NCBI RefSeq assembly: GCF_021190955.1
Contig: NZ_JAIOAO010000003.1
Location: 496,001-560,000 of the forward strand
Length of the DNA: 64,000 nt
DNA from: Parachryseolinea silvisoli
GTDB taxonomy: Bacteria > Bacteroidota > Bacteroidia > Cytophagales > Cyclobacteriaceae
Reading direction: 5' to 3'
In this document: positions 61,601 to 64,000 of the stretch, piece by piece
Numbering within the stretch: position 1 is the first letter of the stretch
Layout: each line of letters begins with the position of its first letter
The notes under the pieces: model-generated
Told to the model about the DNA's origin: nothing
Database searches by the model: none
Seen by the model: the letters and a program-made list of their open reading frames with translations, nothing else
Made by a program: the position numbers and the translations under genes

Positions 61601-63748
61601 ACCGGTTCGGTCGATCTGAATCCGTCGACTGCCGGCATTCAAAATACATTTACTACTGCCGGACCCGGCGGTACGTTTTCGGTCAACGGCAGTGGGGTGG
61701 TGAGCTTTAAGCCTTCCGAGAATTATACCGGTACGGCTGTTGCAAGCTACACGGTGAGCGATAATCAGAGTGTGGTGTCGAATGTCGCCACGATCACAGT
61801 AACGATCGAGCCTCAGAACGATGCCCCCGTGGCCAAAGACGATGCCGCTACTACCAGCGAAAACACTGCTGTTACGGTGAGCATCATCGCCAACGATACG
61901 GACGTGGACGGTACAATCGATCCGGCCACGGTCGACCTGAACACCTCACAGGCGGGTATACAGGGGAGCTTTACGAACACAGGGGGTACCTTTACGGCCA
62001 ATGCCAATGGATCTGTGGTCTTTACGCCAGCGCCCAACTTCAGTGGGTCGACCACGGCCAACTACCGTGTGAACGACAATTCGGGCGCGATCTCGAACAC
62101 GGCTACCATCACGATTTCCGTTGACGGCATCAACGACCCGCCGGGCTTTGACCAAATTCCCGATCAGTTTGTGTTGGAAAATTCGGCAGCACAAACTATC
62201 ACCATTACCGGGGTAACCAAAGGTACCGGTGAAGATGCGCAGCAGCTGACGTGGTTTGTCTCTTCGGGTAATACCAACATCGTCTCATCGCCCACCATTA
62301 CCTATAATGGTACGGGCAAACAAGCGACGCTTAAATACAACGTCGAGCCAGATGCTACGGGCACAGTGGTTGTCACGGTAAACGTGGTTGACAATGGCTC
62401 GAATGTGTCGCCGAACCAGAATTCGTATACCCAGACCTTTACGGTCAATGTTGTCGAAGTAAACTTTACGTCGACGCCTGTCACGGTGGCGGTTCGCCAG
62501 ACGCCGTATGTATACGACATTACCATCACCGACGTAGACCCGACGTTGACGATCGCGGCGGCGCAAAAACCGGCCTGGGCGACGCTGACCTCTACCGGTA
62601 AAAACAAGGCTCGTTTGAGTGGTACGCCAGGGGCCGACGTTCCCGCCAGCAGTGTCGTGACGCTGCAGATTAAACAAGGCAGCAAGGTGCTGGCTACGCA
62701 GGAGTTTACGCTGAAGGTAAACCGCCGGCCGGTTGTACAGCCCGTGGTTGTGACGTTAGAGGAGGACCAGTCTAAAGCTTTTGAAGCAGCTGCCTTTACG
62801 GGTGCATTCACTGATCCGGATCAAGGCGATGTGCTGGCCGAAGTGCAGTTCCCGGTTATGCCGCGGCATGGGAATTTGTTGTTGAACGGAACGGCGATTA
62901 CGCCGGCTACGCGTATCGAGGCTTCATTACTTCCGAATGTGGTATACCGCCCGGCGCAAGACTTTGTCGGCCAGGATACGCTGTATTGGAAGGCCAGCGA
63001 CGGCATGAGCTATAGCCTTGACAGCGCTCGGGTGGAGCTGACGGTTACGCCGGTGAACGATGCTCCCGTCATCTCTGACCTGGAAACAGAACCGTTGGAG
63101 CACGAGATAGCGGAAGAAACGCCGCAACAGATCACCAAGACTTTTACTATTACCGACCCGGATAACACCACGTTGGCCAGCGCGGAGATTGGCTTCCGTT
63201 TGCAAAGCTTCGATTTGGAAAAGGACCGGCTGGTGTTTACGAATACGGGCAAGATCACGGGGAACTACAACCAGCAGGCCGGCACGTTGTTACTGGCGGG
63301 GGAAGCCACGATACAAGAGTATATTGACGCGATTCGCAGCATTCAGTACGTTTACGTCAACTTTGAAGAAATTGAAGACGCGACGAAGAGTGTATACATC
63401 AACGTCTTTGACGGCAGCCTTTCCAGTGAGACGAAGGAGCGCCCGATCAAATTGGTCTACACCTTCCAGGACATCGACATTCCGAACGCCTTTACACCCA
63501 ATGGCGACGGCAGCAACGACGTATGGAAGATCGTTGACGCAGACAACAGCAACCCGGCGCAATACGAACAGTCCAAGACCCGCGTGTACGACAAACGCGG
63601 CCGGCTGGTGTTCGAGTCTAACGGTTTTTCGGCGTCGTGGGACGGCACCATCAAAGGTGAAGCATTGCCACCCGATACGTATTACTATACGATCGATCTT
63701 CAGTATGGCAATAAACGGTACAAAGGCATTGTCACCATCCTGAAATAA
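58613..63748 (+). CDS. Giant repeat adhesin with type IX secretion C-terminal domain
   Basis: A 1711-residue secreted surface protein. After a signal peptide (1-22, ending FGQ) come eleven repeats of about 95 residues, the first one diverged. Each has the pattern A-N-D-D near its start, E-N-D-T-D(-x-D-G), TVDL, G-I-Q-N, F-T-P, Y-x-V-x-D-N-x-G and S-N-x-A-T-I-T-x-T-V, typical of Ig-like/cadherin-like tandem domains with Asp-rich calcium sites. Then follow an Ig-like domain, a He_PIG-like domain and two diverged domains. The last 90 residues are the CHU_C/gliding-motility type B sorting domain (NAFTPNGDGSNDVWKI), used for export by the type IX system and surface attachment. Likely an adhesin; binding partner unknown. 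The PorP/SprF gene 8 bases downstream supports this. Confidence 0.93.
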   Translation: MRFLPKTLPLLLTLVTSAVFGQLVAPGDNASTPVGVAVTFNIATNDIEANNSADPATIDLDPSIFSPGAQKTVSNSDGDYSVTDTGDLTFTPAAGFSGTASLSYSISGFLLPGQITITVINSAPVANDDTGVVAEGGQVTILILENDTDDAIGIDPGTVDLDPGRSGRQNDNSTEAGEWSVNSQGELTFEGDNDYSGTATLTYTVRDTENELSNIATVTITVNAVNSPPVANDDAGQTAEESNVTINVVQNDTDNEGPVDAGTVDLIVSTDAIDQSTTTDAGAWSVDNNGVVSFTPVTNFVGPTTLAYTVRDASGATSNQATITITVNNVNDAPEARDDAASTNEETTGTVDVTANDTDLDGNGTINKGSVDLNTGTVAIENSHTTDQGSWSVNGNGVVSFTPVAGFTGQASLTYRVSDNSGAASNIATITFTVIGVNDAPQARGDNGTTQEETAVTINVLENDTDDGTLNANSVDLNTGSPGIQKSNNTDQGNWSVDNVGIVTFTPAKDFTGTASITYTVNDNDGETSNVATISVTVSNVNDLPLATNDAFSTDEDQEATFNILTNDRDVDGSLQPSTVDLDPSSAGIQNTVDVAGGTINTVNSTGTIRYVPAKNFFGTVTAQYTVADNEGGVSNAATITITVSAVNDPPVANNDLAAAEENETVTVNVLENDIDIDGSLNIGSVDLNTSQTGIQTSITTSAGIFTVNSSGVVTFDPNENYNGIATTTYTVRDNAGATSNAATISINVNSVNSVPIAADDAVTTPEDTPVQLNVVQNDRDPDGTINAATVDLDTGTPGIQNSLTTDNGTFTIPASGTVRFTPAQDVFGVTTITYAVDDNVGATSNAAKITVTVTSVNDKPVAVADAASTPENTAVTITILANDKDVEGTLDPTKIDLNTAATGIQNTVTVTGGTFAANSAGVVTFTPTNGYSGKATTNYRVSDNEGAESNAVAITVTVNSVNDAPLANNDAATTKEDVTVTIRVLDNDEDDDGLNTGSVDLNPSTAGIQNTFTTAGPGGTFSVNGSGVVSFKPSENYTGTAVASYTVSDNQSVVSNVATITVTIEPQNDAPVAKDDAATTSENTAVTVSIIANDTDVDGTIDPATVDLNTSQAGIQGSFTNTGGTFTANANGSVVFTPAPNFSGSTTANYRVNDNSGAISNTATITISVDGINDPPGFDQIPDQFVLENSAAQTITITGVTKGTGEDAQQLTWFVSSGNTNIVSSPTITYNGTGKQATLKYNVEPDATGTVVVTVNVVDNGSNVSPNQNSYTQTFTVNVVEVNFTSTPVTVAVRQTPYVYDITITDVDPTLTIAAAQKPAWATLTSTGKNKARLSGTPGADVPASSVVTLQIKQGSKVLATQEFTLKVNRRPVVQPVVVTLEEDQSKAFEAAAFTGAFTDPDQGDVLAEVQFPVMPRHGNLLLNGTAITPATRIEASLLPNVVYRPAQDFVGQDTLYWKASDGMSYSLDSARVELTVTPVNDAPVISDLETEPLEHEIAEETPQQITKTFTITDPDNTTLASAEIGFRLQSFDLEKDRLVFTNTGKITGNYNQQAGTLLLAGEATIQEYIDAIRSIQYVYVNFEEIEDATKSVYINVFDGSLSSETKERPIKLVYTFQDIDIPNAFTPNGDGSNDVWKIVDADNSNPAQYEQSKTRVYDKRGRLVFESNGFSASWDGTIKGEALPPDTYYYTIDLQYGNKRYKGIVTILK

Positions 63749-63756
63749 TAATTCGC

Positions 63757-64000
63757 ATGAGATTAACGTTTACAGGTATATTTATTTTTGTATTGGTATG
63801 GGCTGTCCGGGGACAATATATTCCCAACAGCGGGCAGATGTTCCAGTTCGCGCCGGTGTACAATCCTGCGTTCAGCGGGGTGGAAGATTTTACAGATGTG
63901 AAGCTGGGGTATCGTCAGCAAATGACGAGCTATGGCAAGAACTCCCCGAAGTTTGTAAACCTGCTGGCCAATTTCCGGCTCAAGCAGCCGTTGGATATAG
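63757..64000 (+). CDS. PorP/SprF-family type IX secretion membrane protein, 5' part
   Basis: The gene runs off the window. A signal peptide (about 1-20, ending VRGQ) is followed by SGQMFQFAPVYNPAFSG, a signature of the PorP/SprF family, and by an LGYRQQM strand. SprF-type proteins pair with neighbouring large type B cargo adhesins and help fix them to the cell surface. The start is 8 bases after the adhesin stop, so the two are co-transcribed. About 81 of an expected 300 or so residues are visible. Confidence 0.92.
   Translation, partial: MRLTFTGIFIFVLVWAVRGQYIPNSGQMFQFAPVYNPAFSGVEDFTDVKLGYRQQMTSYGKNSPKFVNLLANFRLKQPLDI

Noticed and set aside
58613-62140. Repeated DNA in the adhesin considered as a non-coding repeat array
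   Set aside because: The repeats are in frame, about 95 codons long, and encode recognisable Ig/cadherin-like domains.

Overview
The window reads as chromosome of a Bacteroidota bacterium, most likely a Cytophagales relative (inference from gene content). The signs are a TonB-dependent receptor with a carboxypeptidase-like N-terminal domain and a partner lipoprotein, a giant adhesin with a gliding-motility/type IX secretion C-terminal domain followed by a PorP/SprF gene, several lipoproteins with acidic residues after the cysteine, TAnnTTTG-type -7 promoter elements, and few Shine-Dalgarno sequences. Housekeeping stretches look moderately GC-rich, while the hypothetical genes at 46-52 kb are visibly AT-rich.

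Layout. 0.4-4.9 kb: a three-part RecB-like nuclease/SF1 helicase, a lone receiver protein, and a scar in which the start of an AraC gene is joined to the end of an NmrA-type reductase gene. 5-8.5 kb: small redox and regulator genes. 8.8-20.8 kb: a signalling block with two sigma-54 response regulators, two TPR sensor kinases and two AraC regulators that are pairwise paralogous, around an SDR and a pirin gene. 21-25 kb: an isochorismatase-fold hydrolase and two tandem lipoprotein paralogues. 25.3-25.9 kb: tRNA-Ser, a four-helix-bundle (23S intervening-sequence type) protein and tRNA-Arg in one apparent transcript. 26-30.4 kb: a penicillin-acylase-type hydrolase and the Kdo genes kdsC-kdsA. 30.4-34.2 kb: cysC-cysD-cysN-cysQ for sulfate activation, headed by a 14-codon leader with four Cys codons and a terminator-like hairpin. 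34.6-38.3 kb: TonB receptor plus lipoprotein. 38.3-45.5 kb, mostly minus strand: a conserved hypothetical, M23 peptidase, mog, trhO, a TPR/zinc-finger protein, an ACMSD-like decarboxylase and a beta-barrel protein.

45.7-52.4 kb is an accessory region. Unrelated small AT-rich genes are separated by four copies of a module made of a broken tRNA 3' end and a terminator hairpin. It also holds a 56-base duplicate of part of one gene, a decayed Rhs/YD-type gene and a decayed tRNA-Glu. 52.5-64 kb: two tandem LTA-synthase-type transferases, yebC, a membrane glycosyltransferase, the giant adhesin and the start of a PorP/SprF gene.

The two strongest candidates for something not yet described are the apparent cysteine attenuator at 30.5 kb and the tRNA-end-bounded cassette array at 47.5-52.4 kb. 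No rRNA, CRISPR array, integrase, transposase or replication origin was recognised.
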